Shown in pieces: positions 35,480 to 47,009 of a stretch of DNA of 64,000 bases (the stretch's first letter is position 1; the number at the start of each line of letters is the position of its first letter). The stretch spans positions 5,714,974 through 5,778,973 of the forward strand of contig NC_065536.1 in NCBI RefSeq assembly GCF_932294415.1, given 5' to 3'. This DNA is from Quercus robur. Its lineage: Eukaryota; Streptophyta; Magnoliopsida; Fagales; Fagaceae. The notes beneath the pieces are model-generated. The model made no database searches. It saw only the letters and a list, made by a program, of their open reading frames with translations, and was not told the origin of the DNA. The position numbers were made by a program, and so were the translations under genes.

Positions 35480-36345
35480 TAAATTTGATTAACATGCTTG
35501 GAATTGTAACTAACTAACCAACTAACTTGGAATTGTAACTAACTAACTAACTAACTAAATGTCTGACTAACTAAATGCAATATTAAAACAATTATTATCT
35601 ATATATTTCTTGTAAGGACACGTTTTGCAGTCCAAATCCAAGATGTATGAGATCTTAGCCCAGTGAGCCCAATATAATAAATTTGTAAAGAGTGGGTCAA
35701 AGAACTATGCCCTAATGAATTGGACAATGGCTAGTATGGATTTAAATGATGATCAAACAATAACAAAAAGCACTGATCTGAATCAATTCACTGTCCAACG
35801 AGGTAAGTCTTTATATAAATCAACTAGACTGAATACAAGTATAATTTTGATGGCTATAGTGTTTTCTTTCTATTTTTCCGATTCCTTCCCCATGAATAGT
35901 AGCAAAAATAAGCTAAATAGTAAAATAAGTTGGCAAAAATAATTTTTGTCAAATGCACACTAAATTTGATTAACATGCTTGGAATTGTAACTAACTAACT
36001 AACTAAATGCCTGACTAACTAAATGCAATATTATAACAATTATTATCTATATATTTCTTGTAAGGACACGTTTTGCAGTCCAAGCCCAAGATGTATGAGA
36101 TCTTAGCCCAGTGAACCCAGTATAATAAATTTGTAGAGAGTGGGTCAAAGAACTAGGCCCTAATGAATTGGACAATGGCTAGTATGGATATAAATGATGA
36201 TCAAACAAGAACAAAAAGCACTGATCTTAATCAATTCACTATCCAAGGAGGTAAGTCTTTATATAAATCAACTAGACTGAATACAAGTATAATTTTGATG
36301 GCTACAGTGTTTTCTTTCTATTTTTCCAATTCCTTCCTCATGGAG
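35411..36345. repeat. tandem duplication of about 450-480 bp
   Basis: The segment starting ATGAATAGTAGCAAAAATA (35411) is repeated from 35892. The offset is 481 bp at first and 448 bp after a 33-bp difference in the CTAA-repeat tract. Each copy holds the right end of the MITE and the start of the solo LTR (TGTAAGGACACG at 35611 and 36059). Confidence 0.85.
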
Positions 36346-36841
36346 GGTCTCTTACATTATATAGTTCCCTTTGGACTATCTTGATCCTACACTTGTTAGT
36401 CATCTGAGCCCTTATTTGAGTATCTGTCTCATCAGACGACTTCTTTGGCTTTTTGTGAGTTGTGGTAGCCAAGATAGCATTGTTCAAAGGTCTTCTCCAC
36501 ATAAATGCGGCCAGAAAAGTAGCTACAGTGCATTCAATGCGGTTATAGTAGCTTTCCCTTAAATATTTTTGGGTTCCCCTCTTTCTCGTATGTTCATGAT
36601 GCACGTCCCTATCACTGGAGCTTCATGGAAGGCCACTCTGATCATTGGAATACATATTTGAGCTGTATTTATCGTATATGATGAGATATTCCTCCTCAGA
36701 CAACCTTCCCATTTGTATCTTGCTCATTAAATCCTGAGCCTAAACCGTTTATTACCATTCGTTCCTCCTCAGACCACTCACGCTCTCGGCTAAGGCCCAA
36801 GGCCCAAGGCCCAATATATAATTTGGGCCCTTAATCCTACA
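36059..36841 (-). mobile_element. solo LTR, diverged member of the 60396 family
   Basis: The stretch from TGTAAGGACACGTTTTGCAG to TTAATCCTACA is, in reverse orientation, homologous to the LTR at 60396-61179 (shared ends, a GAGTGGGTCAAAGAACTAG-type block and ATAAATGCGGCC-type sites). Flanks TTTCT (36054-36058) and TTTGT (36842-36846) agree at 4 of 5. Its first 280 bp also occur at 35611-35890 through the local duplication. Confidence 0.65.
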
Positions 36842-36849
36842 TTTGTTTT

Positions 36850-38160
36850 CCCTCAACTTCTCTCTCTCTATCTTTATTTCTCTTTATCTTTTTATTTCTC
36901 TGTTGTTGTTCTTTGATTTATGGCCAAAAGTTTCTCTTTTTATTGCCTGCTTGTTTATGGGTTTGGGGATTTGGTTTCTTTTTGGGGTTTAATGATTTGA
37001 AAAAATAAGGGATTTTGATTTTGGTTTGGGGGTGTAAGAAAGAAAGGATTTTTGTTTCAAGTTTTAGGTGTTCAAAAGGTTGGATTTTTGGCTTGGGTGT
37101 GGCTATGTTTTTGCGTTGGGATTTTGGCGCTTTGGGTTTTCTATGGCTGGAGGTGTGTGTGCTATGTTTTATGTAATGCTTGTGAAGTGTGAACACGAGT
37201 AAAATCATCACATGAACACAGCACACAGCGGTGGCGGCTATTGGTTCAACCGTGGAGTTTCGACCATGACAGTGGTGTTGGTGGCTTATGTAGAGCTTTG
37301 AAGCTTCGGCCATGGAAGTCGTGGGTTTGATTCAGAGATGAAGAGATCAGGTGAGGAGAGAAGAGAAAGAGAGGGAGAGAGGCTTAAGGCTTAATCTTTT
37401 TTGTTGAAAAAAAAAAGTTAGTGCTTGTGTTGAGCTTTGAAGCTTCGACCATGGAGGTCATAGGTTTGATCCAGAGATGGAGAGACCGAGTGAGGAGAGA
37501 AGAGAAAGAAAGGGAGAGAGGGTTAAGGGCTTAAGGCTTAATCTTTTTTGTTGAAAAAAAAAAAAAAATCTAGTGACATGGCGGGTCAGGATTGGCTGGT
37601 GTAAAACACACCCTTTACACCCGTTCTGACACAATCTATTCTCATAGATGACACTAAAGTTATTCCTATGACTTTTTTCACGAACATTACAAGTGTAACC
37701 AAAAAGCACACAGCCCACTTGTTCAGCCAACTAAAGGCCTGTTGGACATTGTCCATGGTTGGATCATGGGCCAGGATATTTCTTTTCATCCCAGCCCATT
37801 GTTGACCCTTGAATATAGGATTTGGTTAGCCCCATAGGCTTTTTGCCTTTCAATTGACAAGTCCAAGCCCATGCTAGGCCTAACCCTTCCATCTTTTCAG
37901 GTTCATAAGGTATTTTCAGCGTCGAGATGTATTTCTCATTTTGGGTAAAAGTATTCAAAAGAAGATATTTCAATTTCAAATTTTAGTTTAAACTAATGTG
38001 TAACCCGTGAATATGCACGGATACAATTAAAAATAATTATAATTATACAATTTAAATTATACATTTTTTCGAAAAAAAAATGTTCAAATTATACATGAAA
38101 TTAGCTTATACATTTTTTAAACCATACCTTTCTAAAATATGCAATAGTTTTTCATTATAT
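36850..38160. repeat. intergenic with a 140-bp tandem duplication (37292-37571)
   Basis: GAGCTTTGAAGCTTCG occurs at 37292 and 37432, each followed by about 125 bp of near-identical GA-rich sequence and an A run. The remainder has no supported gene; a CCCGTGAATATGCACGG motif lies near 38006. Confidence 0.6.
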
Positions 38161-39195
38161 ATATATATATATATATATATTGTGGGGCCCAATAGTTTAT
38201 GGGCCAGGCCCACTTGCTCATGAGAAATCCAAAGGCCCAAGCCGAAAAAGGTTATGGCCCAAGCTCAAAATATAAGACAAAAAATGGCCCAGAGATGCAG
38301 CCGAGGACAGTTTAGTCCTCGGCAGACCCAAAAGCTCCCTTGAGAAGAAGGATAAAAAAGAAGTATAGGAACAAATCTGTAAGGAGATCTAAAATATCTT
38401 GGGAAATTTACCCTTACTACCCTTCCCAGATAAGACTCTGCACCTAACAGAGCCGTACTCTTCAGCTTTATCAACCATCCCCAACAATTCTGGGATTAGA
38501 CTGACGAGACAAATATCAGTCTTGTAAAGGTTGACCCTACACGTGGACGAAGGACAGCGAACGCAGGCTAGTATAAAAGGAAAAGTAAGTAAATCTGGAA
38601 AGGGGAGATCCATCCCATCTCCAAGAAAAAAGACTCCAAGGAGGAAAACACCTGAACTGTGTACGCACACCACAAAGACACTCACCGCCGGGTTACCGGG
38701 GAAAGACCTTAATGCTCCTCGGAACAAGTCCGAGGAGCCCAATCCTTCAGGCTACGAAGCTGTAGGGTTTGGGTGTCCAAGCTGAACCCTTTTCTACGTA
38801 AATTCCCCTAAAATCAAGACTGGATCATCGCCCCGTGATCAATGGCTAGCCTTTCAAGCCCACTCTTTACAAATCATATTGTGAGGGATCTTTCATGTAT
38901 GAGCCCAACGTCATTATTGGGCCGTTAAAGAAATCGTGTCCCTACAATTGGCGCCGTCTGTGGGAAGGTTTGCGTGTTGGCACAGGTGGCGTTTGAGTCA
39001 ACTCTCTAGCAAGCAGAGATTCGTGGGTTTTCCCCCATCTCCGGCGACACGCAGTTGTTGCTCCGACATAAACTTGTGCCAGGGCTTACGTCTTGTAGTG
39101 CCAACGGCACGGGCAGCTCTAGGGGCTTCCGACCTCAAGTCAGCTCTCCCCGCCCTGGTCAAGGGGCTGACCTGCGAAAAAGCAAATAAGTACAA

Positions 39196-40430
39196 AAAGT
39201 ACTCAAAACTCAAAAAAGTTTTGGACAGAACCAAGGCCTTGCATGGTCCTCGGACTCAAGCCTATGGGGAAACCAAAACTCAAAAAAGTTTTGGACAGAA
39301 CCAAGGCCTTGCATGGTCCTCGGACTCAAGCCTATGGGGAAACCAAGTACTCAAAAAAGTTTTGGACAGAACCAAGGCCTTGCATGGTCCTCGGACTCAA
39401 GCCTATGGGGAAACCAAGTACTCAAAAAAGTTTTGGACAGAACCAAGGCCTTGCATGGTCCTCGGACTCAAGCCTATGGGGAAACCAAAACTCAAAAAAG
39501 TTTTGGACAGAACCAAGGTCTTGCATGGTCCTCGGACTCAAGCCTATAAGGAAACCAAGTACTCAAAAAAGTTTTGGACAGACCAAGGCCTTGCATGGTC
39601 CTCGGACTCAAGCCTATGGGGAAACCAAGTACTCAAAAAAGTTTTGGACAGAACCAAGGCCTTGCATGGTCCTCGGACTCAAGCCTATGGGGAAACCAAG
39701 TACTCAAAAAAGTTGTGGACAGAACCAAGGCGTTGCGAAGTCCTCGGACTCAAGCCTATGGGGAAACCAAGTACTCAAAAAAGTTTTGGACAGAACCAAG
39801 GCCTTGCATGGTCCTCGGACTCAAGCCTATGGGGAAACCAAGTACTCAAAAAAGTTTTGGACAGAACCAAGGCCTTGCATGGTCCTCGGACTCAAGCCTA
39901 TGGGGAAACCAAGTACTCAAAAAGTTTTGGACAGAACCAAGGCCTTGCATGGTCCTCGGACTCAAGCCTATGGGGAAACCAAGTACTCAAAAAAGTTTTG
40001 GACAGAACCAAAGCCTTGCATGGTCCTCGGACTCAAGCCTATGGGGAAACCAAGTACTCAAAAAAGTTTTGGACAGAACCAAGGCCTTGCATGGTCCTCG
40101 GACTCAATCCTATGGGGAAACCAAGTACTCAAAAAAGTTGTGGACAGAACCAAGGCGTTGCGAAGTCCTCGGACTCAAGCCTATGGGGAAACCAAGTACT
40201 CAAAAAAGTTTTGGACAGAACCAAGGCCTTGCATGGTCCTCGGACTCAAGCCTATGGGGAAACCAAGTACTCAAAAAAGTTTTGGACAGAACCAAGGCCT
40301 TGCATGGTCCTCGGACTCAAGCTTATGGGGAAACCAAGTACTCAAAAAGTCTTGGACAGAACCAAGGCGTTGTGAAGTCCTCGGACTCAAGCCTATTGGG
40401 ACGCCAACTACTCGGATGGGGAAAGTCCTC
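39196..40430 (+). repeat. 71-bp minisatellite, 17 copies, inside the LTR element
   Basis: The unit runs from GTACTCAAAAAAGTTTTGGA through CCTCGGACTCAAGCCTATGG to GAAACCAA. Seventeen occurrences of the GGACAGA core are counted; most units are 71 bp, a few 68-70 bp. Three copies (near 39716, 40140 and 40352) carry a shared variant block (GGCGTTGYGAAGTCC). Because 71 is not a multiple of three and the unit lacks stops in all forward frames, long frames arise in all three; I do not treat these as genes. Confidence 0.92.
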
Positions 40431-40979
40431 GGCTCAAATACGGTAAAATGTTAAGGCCAACAAAAGTGTTAGGATGAGGGCGGTCCGCCCCACTACTCGG
40501 TAGCTTAAGGGGGCTGTTCATTTGTGCGGGTGATATGCCTTCGGATGATTACTTCCTACACCGCATAGAGCATCCAGTTCTAATCTCGGCATTGTTTCGG
40601 GTAAGTATCGTTATTCACAGGTACGCATTGCCATGTCAAACGATTCTATTAAAGTTATGGTGACATATTTGTATTATCAAGTATTTTGGCCTTAGTTGTT
40701 ATTGATTCAAATGCTATATTATTGTGCCGAGCAGCGCTTGCAAATTTGTAAAAATGTAGACAGAACATGTAAAGTAAAATAACAACAATTCTTATTAATA
40801 TGAAAAATTATTACAACGTACAAAGAAGGGCTTAAACAAGCCTATACAAAAGGTGAACTGCCGAAGCAACAATAACATCCGTAATACAGATAAGTAAACA
40901 GTCAGGTGTCTTTTAAACTCGTCTTCAAATTCTCTCCAATCTCTGCCTCAGTATTGCTCATATTGAGAGAAGAACCTTC

Positions 40980-41165
40980 TTTAGAAAAAGATGAAGGAGA
41001 AGGAAGAAGAAGATGGAGGAGATGAATGAGGAAGATGAAGGAGAAGGAAGAAGAAGATGGAGGAGATGAATGAGGAAGATGGAGGAGATGAATGAGGAAG
41101 ATGGAGGACATGAGTAAAAGAAGGAGGAGAAGAAGAGGGAAAAGATGAGAAGGAAGAAAGAGAGG
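40980..41165. repeat. GA-rich minisatellite
   Basis: Repeats of GATGAATGAGGAAGATGGAG and GAAGGAAGAAGAAGATGGAG types lie inside the LTR-element interior. Frames on the opposite strand are low-complexity Ser/Leu/Pro/His strings and not credible genes. Confidence 0.7.
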
Positions 41166-42715
41166 CAAAAGGAGGCCCCAGTGAACGAAGAGAGGAAGAA
41201 GCAGGGGCACTTAGTCCCTACCTCAGTCCTGACTCCTAACACACTGGAGCCATATTAGATATGCTCATGAGAGAGTGGGTGGTACTGATGATGTGCTTCC
41301 TCGGCTCAGTCACGTCGAAAGTGTGACGTGACGAGTCCCTGCTTCGGATTTTGGCTGAAAGGAAGGCGAGACAAATCTTGAGTCTCCGCCATCCTTGCCC
41401 TGACCAAGCCATTTCGAGCTTCGTTAGAACCTGGTGTTTCTGGGAAGGGAATGATTTTTTCATTGCTTATTACTACGGTGAGCGTATTTCAGGTTAAAGT
41501 ATAACCGGAGAGTAAAAGTAAACCCAGGAAGGAATCCGAGGGTTTCAAATTTTGGTGGGATTGAAGGGATTCCTCTGTGGGAGAAACAACTCTTGTTTCT
41601 TCCCTTTATATAGGGGACGAAGAGGAAAGTGCTTAATGCGTTCAGATCTCCAAGGAAATCTGCAAACAAGAATACGTCCGTTTCATTCCCCCACGCCATC
41701 AAAAACCGTTGAATCTGGGAGGTCTCGTAAAGGGAAGATATTAAAGACGCGCTTTGGATATCCAAACGGCGTAAACGCATCGTGCGCAAATTAAGGGGAA
41801 CATCTTGCGGACCGGCGCACTTCCTGGGCAGGTGAAGAGTCGCCAGCGTCAGTCAAGGGATGAATTAAATGAGCCATAATAAAGGCTCGGTATTACCAAA
41901 ACCCCCCTCTCCAACCAGGATGTTGGACAGCAAGGTTTTGAGGGGCTATTGTGGGGCCCAATAGTTTATGGGCCAGGCCCACTTGCTCATGAGAAATCCA
42001 AAGGCCCAAGCCGAAAAAGGTTATGGCCCAAGCTCAAAATATAAGACAAAAAATGGCTCAGAGATGCAGCCGAGGACAGTTTAGTCCTCGGCAGACCCAA
42101 AAGCTCCCTTGAGAAGAAGGATAAAAAAGAAGTATAGGAACAAATCTGTAAGGAGATCTAAAATATCTTGGGAAATTTACCCTTACTACCCTTCCCAGAT
42201 AAGACTCTGCACCTAACAGAGCCGTACTCTTCAGCTTTATCAACCATCCCCAACAATTCTGGGATTAGACTGACGGGACAAATATCAGTCTTGTAAAGGT
42301 TGACCCTACACGTGGATGAAGGACAGCGAACGCAGGCTAGTATAAAAGGAAAAGTAAGTAAATCTGGAAAGGGGAGATTCATCCCATCTCCAAGAAAAAA
42401 TACTCCAAGGAGGAAAACACCTGAACTGTGTACGCACACCACAAAGACACTCACCGCCGGGTTACCGGGGAAAGACCTTAATGCTCCTCAGAACAAGTCC
42501 GAGGAGCCCAATCCTTCAGGCTACGAAGCTGTAGGGTTTGGGTGTCCAAGCTGAACCCTTTTTCTACGTAAGTTCCCCTAAAATCAGGACCGGATCATCG
42601 CCCCGTGATCAATGGCTAGCCTTTCAAGCCCACTCTCTACAAATCATATTATGAGGGATCTTTCATGTATGAGCCCAACGTCATTATTGGGCCGTTAAAG
42701 AAATCGTGTCCCTAC

Positions 42716-42758
<43 letters not shown>

Positions 42759-42764
<6 letters not shown>

Positions 42765-43528
42765 GACTTAATTTGTAACGATCCCAAATTCGTATTGGGT
42801 TCGAACGTTAAAGGCTCAAACAATAAATTTGTAAAGCATGGATATTAAAGAACTAGGTTAACTCCAAAAGAAAAACGATTTTTCTTTAGCGTTTATAGAT
42901 GGATTAGCCCTAATATAACGATCAATTTTTCCTTGGAACAAGTTCAGTTCTGTCTTTCAGATGGTTTTCTTCTCAGTATTTTTTGTTTTTAAGTTTCGAT
43001 CCCTCTCCCTCAATGCCTTCTTTTATGTTATATACTGTTTTCTTCATATCATCTTCACCACACACGTGTAGATTGGGTTTGGGGGATCTCTTTCTGTCCC
43101 ATCTAACACCTTCTGGAACCTCCAACCAGTAGCTGTAAGGCTGCTTCATCACTGTTCAGCATCACCTCCACATTAATGCAGCCAAAAAGTTGGTTGAGAG
43201 GCAATTAATACGGAGGCATCTGTTGTCATAGATATTTGTTTACCTTTTCTTTCTTACCCTTGGTCCCATATCCCACTTTTAGTGGTAACGTAGCTCCGAA
43301 GTATGTTTATAACAAGGTGGCGTTCAGGTCGTCCTCGAACTCATATTGCTGAGAAGGATTTTGTCCTCGGACGAATACTGAACTCATCTTACGTGATATC
43401 TACTCTCCCTTTCGTTTGGTTACCCTTACAACCTGATTTGGGCCTCCTCGGACAGTTTTACTTCCTTGGATGGGCCACAGGCCCAATTTACACGATTTTA
43501 ATAATTTATTGATTAACCGGCCCCCACA
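42759..43528 (-). mobile_element. solo LTR of the 60396 family, reverse orientation
   Basis: TGTAAGGACTTAATTTGTAA to CCGGCCCCCACA is the reverse complement layout of the LTR at 60396-61179. It lies just right of the LARD with only a TA/TG microsatellite between. The right flank is ATATG; an ATATG at 42732-42736 precedes a run of TG units, consistent with a target duplication later separated by TG slippage. Confidence 0.75.
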
Positions 43529-43790
43529 ATATGAAATTTAAAATTTAATTGGATTTATACTATCAGTTTTTACATCCAATAATTTACTTGCCACAAAAAT
43601 TAAAAGATTAGATGGATATGTAGCACAAAATTGGATTTCAATTGAAATCCAATTTAAAATATAATTGGATTTATATTCTTCGATTTTTACACTCAATAAT
43701 TCACTTGACACGAAAATTAAAAATTAAATAGGACACGTGGAGCAAAATTGAAAATCCAATTAAAATCTAATTGAATTTTCTCTTAGATTG
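43529..43790. repeat. 118-bp degenerate tandem duplication
   Basis: AAAATTTAATTGGATTTATA and AAAATATAATTGGATTTATA start two similar units, each with a TTTTTACAYYCAATAATT block and an ACAAAATTGGATTTC/GCAAAATTGAAAATCC block. AT-rich, no gene. Confidence 0.6.
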
Positions 43791-44019
43791 GCTTTTAATA
43801 TATACCTAGATGACTTGAAAAATAGAAAAGAGCCGGTGCAATTTTTATAATGGGTGGATTGGAGTTTTATTAATAGGTGGATTTGAAATTTTACTGATCA
43901 GATTTAAATGCCATTTTAAATCCATTACATCATAAATGTTTTTTTTTTTTTTTATCACAACAAAATTCCAACAACTCAAATTATCTTGCATTATTAAATT
44001 TATTCAACACAAGACAATC

Positions 44020-45418
44020 GGTTAGAGATGATATCCAAGCTATTTTTGGGGCTAGGGGTCATGGAGGACTTGAGACTTATCTTGGATTGCCTAAGGTTGG
44101 TGGAAAATCAAAGGATAACACATTTAAAGGCCTTCAAGAAAAAATAACAAAAAGAATGATGAGTTAGAAGGAAAAATTTATCTCTAAAGCAGGAGAAATT
44201 ATAGAGTCCTTTGGTGGACCATGTCATTTGTACACCATTCCACTAATAGACTTTCACTTGTTTAAAATTACTGAGTCAATAATCAGTTTCTATTTTAAAA
44301 AAATTTCTAACTCAAAAATTTGAACAGGTGGAAGTTTTTTAGTAGAATGATGAATCACATTACTTGTCCACCATAAGAACTTTATAATTTCTTAGCAGGA
44401 AGGAAGATCCTTATTTCTCCTAAAGCAGTAAGGGAGATCTTTATTAAAATGGTGTCCCAAGCAATACCTACCTACACTATGGGAATCTTCAAAATCTCTA
44501 AGGCCTTATGTGACACGATAAATTCAACACTTGCAAAATATTGGTGGGGCTAGACAAAGGATGAGAAGAAAATATACTGGATCAATTGGAGGAAGTTGTG
44601 CAATCCAAAAGATAGAAGTGGGATGGGATTTAGAGATGTCCAAGCTTTCAACTTAGCATTACTAGCAAAGCAAGCTCGGAGGCTGATTCACAACACCCAT
44701 TCACTATTTTTCAAGGTGTACAAATCAAGGTATTTTCCTAACTGCTCTTTTATGGATGCTGAATTGGGGAGTAATCCTTCTTATGTATGGAGGAGCCTGT
44801 TGGCTGCAAGGGAAATTCTTTGGGGGATGGTAATACTATTGGAGTAACCACACATAAGTGGCTCTCTCATAGGCCGGTCTTCTTGGGGGAGTAGCAGATG
44901 GGACACAAGGTAAAAGACTTGATAGACAGCAACACAATGCAATGGGATAGGGAGAAGATTTTTGATCTCTTTGCACACAAGACACGAATGGAAATTATGT
45001 CTATCCCTTTGCAACAAAATACAGCAGGTCGGGATGTATTGGTTTGGAAAGAAAATCAGTCTCAATCGTTCTCAGTGAAAAATCTGCCTATCACGTCGCT
45101 GTTAGGATGAAGGAGTAGACACGGATTGAGCACTCCACAGCAAACACTGAAAGGCCAATATGGAGGAAGTTATGGAAGCTGAATGTGCCTCCAAAAGTCA
45201 GGATGTTTCTTGGGTGTGCTTGTGCAAATGTCCTACCAACCAAGGAAAACATGAAGCTAGCTGCAACAAACCTCGGCTTGACTGGACGGTGTTATTGTTT
45301 ATTAATGTATGGTAGTCTCTCCCCCTGTTCTGGTAGTGGCTGAACCGGGTATACATTGATACGGTGTAAATGGTTTTGGATTAAATTTCAATAAAGTTCT
45401 ATCTTTTATCTCCAAAAA
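44020..45418 (+). pseudogene. decayed LINE reverse-transcriptase fragment (3' part)
   Basis: Forward frames recover the C-terminal half of a plant LINE ORF2: Y-L-G-L-P-K-V-G-G-K (44081), then Q-A-I-P-T-Y-T-M and the Y-W-W-G segment (44460-44550), G-M-G-F-R-D-V-Q-A-F-N-L-A-L-L-A-K-Q (44617-44670), and a zinc-finger-like reverse-transcriptase end domain (W-K-L-N-V-P-P-K-V-R-M-F near 45180). It is interrupted by stops, frameshifts and a nested MITE. The end, AATAAAGTTCTATCTTTTAT followed by an A-rich stretch near 45410, looks like a LINE 3' end. It is 5'-truncated, with no catalytic core. Confidence 0.85.
44195..44391. mobile_element. MITE nested in the LINE, 9-bp target duplication
   Basis: Ends GAAATTATAGAGTCCTTTGG and, reverse-complemented, GAAATTATAAAGTTCTTATG are inverted repeats that continue into GGTGGAC. 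Flanks AAAGCAGGA (44186-44194) and TTAGCAGGA (44392-44400) match at 7 of 9. Removing it restores the expected LINE protein order. Confidence 0.75.
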
Positions 45419-45419
45419 A

Positions 45420-47009
45420 TATATATATATATATTCATATGAAGAACTTTATACTGGCTCCTATTTTTTTTTTTTTTAAAAGTACTTTATAGTTTATACT
45501 AGAAATTATTCGTTAAATCCCTTAATTTTAAATCCTCACGGCCAAACACTAAAAGTCGAAGTAGTGGTAAATTCATCGTAATTTCCCATTTACATGCTGA
45601 GATTGAATGGCAAAAAATATCTTTTCCTTATCTAAATTTTCAGAAGTGAGAGTTTTTAAGCACCACTCTTTATTTTGTGTGTGTGGATTTGTTTTCATTA
45701 ACCTATAAATGCAAGAGTAAAAAAGAAATACAGTTTGCTATTTTCTTACCACCAAATATGTTGTCCTATTATATATTTTTTTTCCAGCAATCAATGCAGC
45801 TACTTGAGCTAGGCATAGAATAGAAGAGGGTGATATAATTACTTATTCAAAATATTCGAAGGAAATAGTATTTGCCTGTTGCCGTTGGGGTATACTTTTG
45901 AATACATGCATATATTTAACTCTGGCTTGAAAGGTTATTTGATTTATTGGTTTTTTTTTTTTATTATATTTTTTTATAGTAATTTGTTAATTATGTTGTG
46001 ATGCCAGATATACTTATAATTATAGGTTCAATTTGGAGGTTCTTGCAATTCAACATAGGACATAATGGAGCTTGTCTTTTGTTGTGAAATTTTTGTTGCA
46101 ATTTTAAAAAAAGATGCTTCTTATTTGAATGATATGGATATTTGAGCCCAAATCTCATATCCCATGCTTTTTGTTCTATTCTATATTCCACCCAACCAAA
46201 CATAGTGTAAATCCTCCCATTATGACTTTTCTTATTTTAACTACCTAAAATAAAATAAAATAACCCAACACCTCCCTACCACCACCATCAATCAACCTTG
46301 GCAAGTTTTTATTGGTGGAGTATAAAATGAAACAAGAAAAATTAGAAGATTTTGACTCAAGAAAGGTACAAATGTTTGTCATTTGAAATTATTTTGTACA
46401 TTAGATATACTATGCCTCTCACATTATAGTACGTTTCATGTGGGAATCCACAAGTAAACCTATCCTTATATAATAAGAGGGTGTATCGATGTACTGTACT
46501 GAGTGCACTGAATAATTTCACTAATGTCATTAGAAACCTTTCAACTTGCCTTTGATGCCTAGTTTGTTAAAGTCTTTATTGGCTGATACTCATGTTGAAT
46601 CCCTTCAATTCTTCCCATTGCATGAACTGTACACAAAAGTTTGCTAACTTTGCCAATGAAAGGAGGGAAGCAAAAGAAAAATACAAAATATGTATGTAAA
46701 TCAACTGTTTTTCTTTCATTTTGCATCTTTTTCATTCTTTTTTTTTTCCTCAGTAGGAAAAAACACTTGTTTTAGAAGGAAAAAAAAAAAAAAACTCAAT
46801 ATCAGCACCCCTATAGACACATTAAAACTGGCTAGGAGGGACTTATACAACTCATGATCACTATTGGAGAAATGCAGGCAACTGGATTTATTGCCAATCA
46901 ATATAGAAAACCTCTCTCTCTCTCTCTCTATACACAACTACATAATGAATACACATATAAGAAAAAAAAATCATGGAGCAACTTTCATCAAAACCCCATA
47001 ACAATATTC
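45420..47009. other. intergenic and kinesin 3' flank
   Basis: AT-rich DNA with poly-T/poly-A tracts; the part nearest 47010 includes the kinesin 3'-UTR. A CT microsatellite lies at 46915-46930. No other feature supported. Confidence 0.5.

Larger units (their letters stand above)
38181..42716 (+). mobile_element. non-autonomous LTR retrotransposon (LARD-like), 4.5 kb
   Basis: LTRs at 38181-38946 (766 bp) and 41950-42716 (767 bp) both run from TGTGGGGCCCAATAGTTT to GTGTCCCTACA. A tRNA-type primer site follows the 5' LTR (ATTGGCGCCGTCTGTGGGAA, 38947-38966), and a purine tract (TTTTGAGGGGCTAT) precedes the 3' LTR. The LTRs differ by about a dozen changes, mostly transitions, so insertion is fairly recent. 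The flanks are TATAT on both sides but lie in a TA microsatellite, so the target duplication is only compatible. The 3-kb interior holds no gag, protease, reverse transcriptase or integrase: it has a 71-bp minisatellite, a GA-rich minisatellite and filler. Movement would need an autonomous partner. Confidence 0.9.

Noticed and set aside
36918..37313. 131-aa minus-strand frame
   Set aside because: Lys/Pro/His-rich with no domain, in simple T/G-rich DNA next to duplicated GA-rich repeats.
38936..40454. Long forward frames (up to 479 aa) over the LTR element
   Set aside because: All three frames are open only because the 71-bp repeat lacks stops; the protein is the same repeat read in rotation and no domain is present.
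40902..41242. Ser/Leu/Pro-rich minus-strand frames
   Set aside because: Low-complexity translation of a GA-rich minisatellite.
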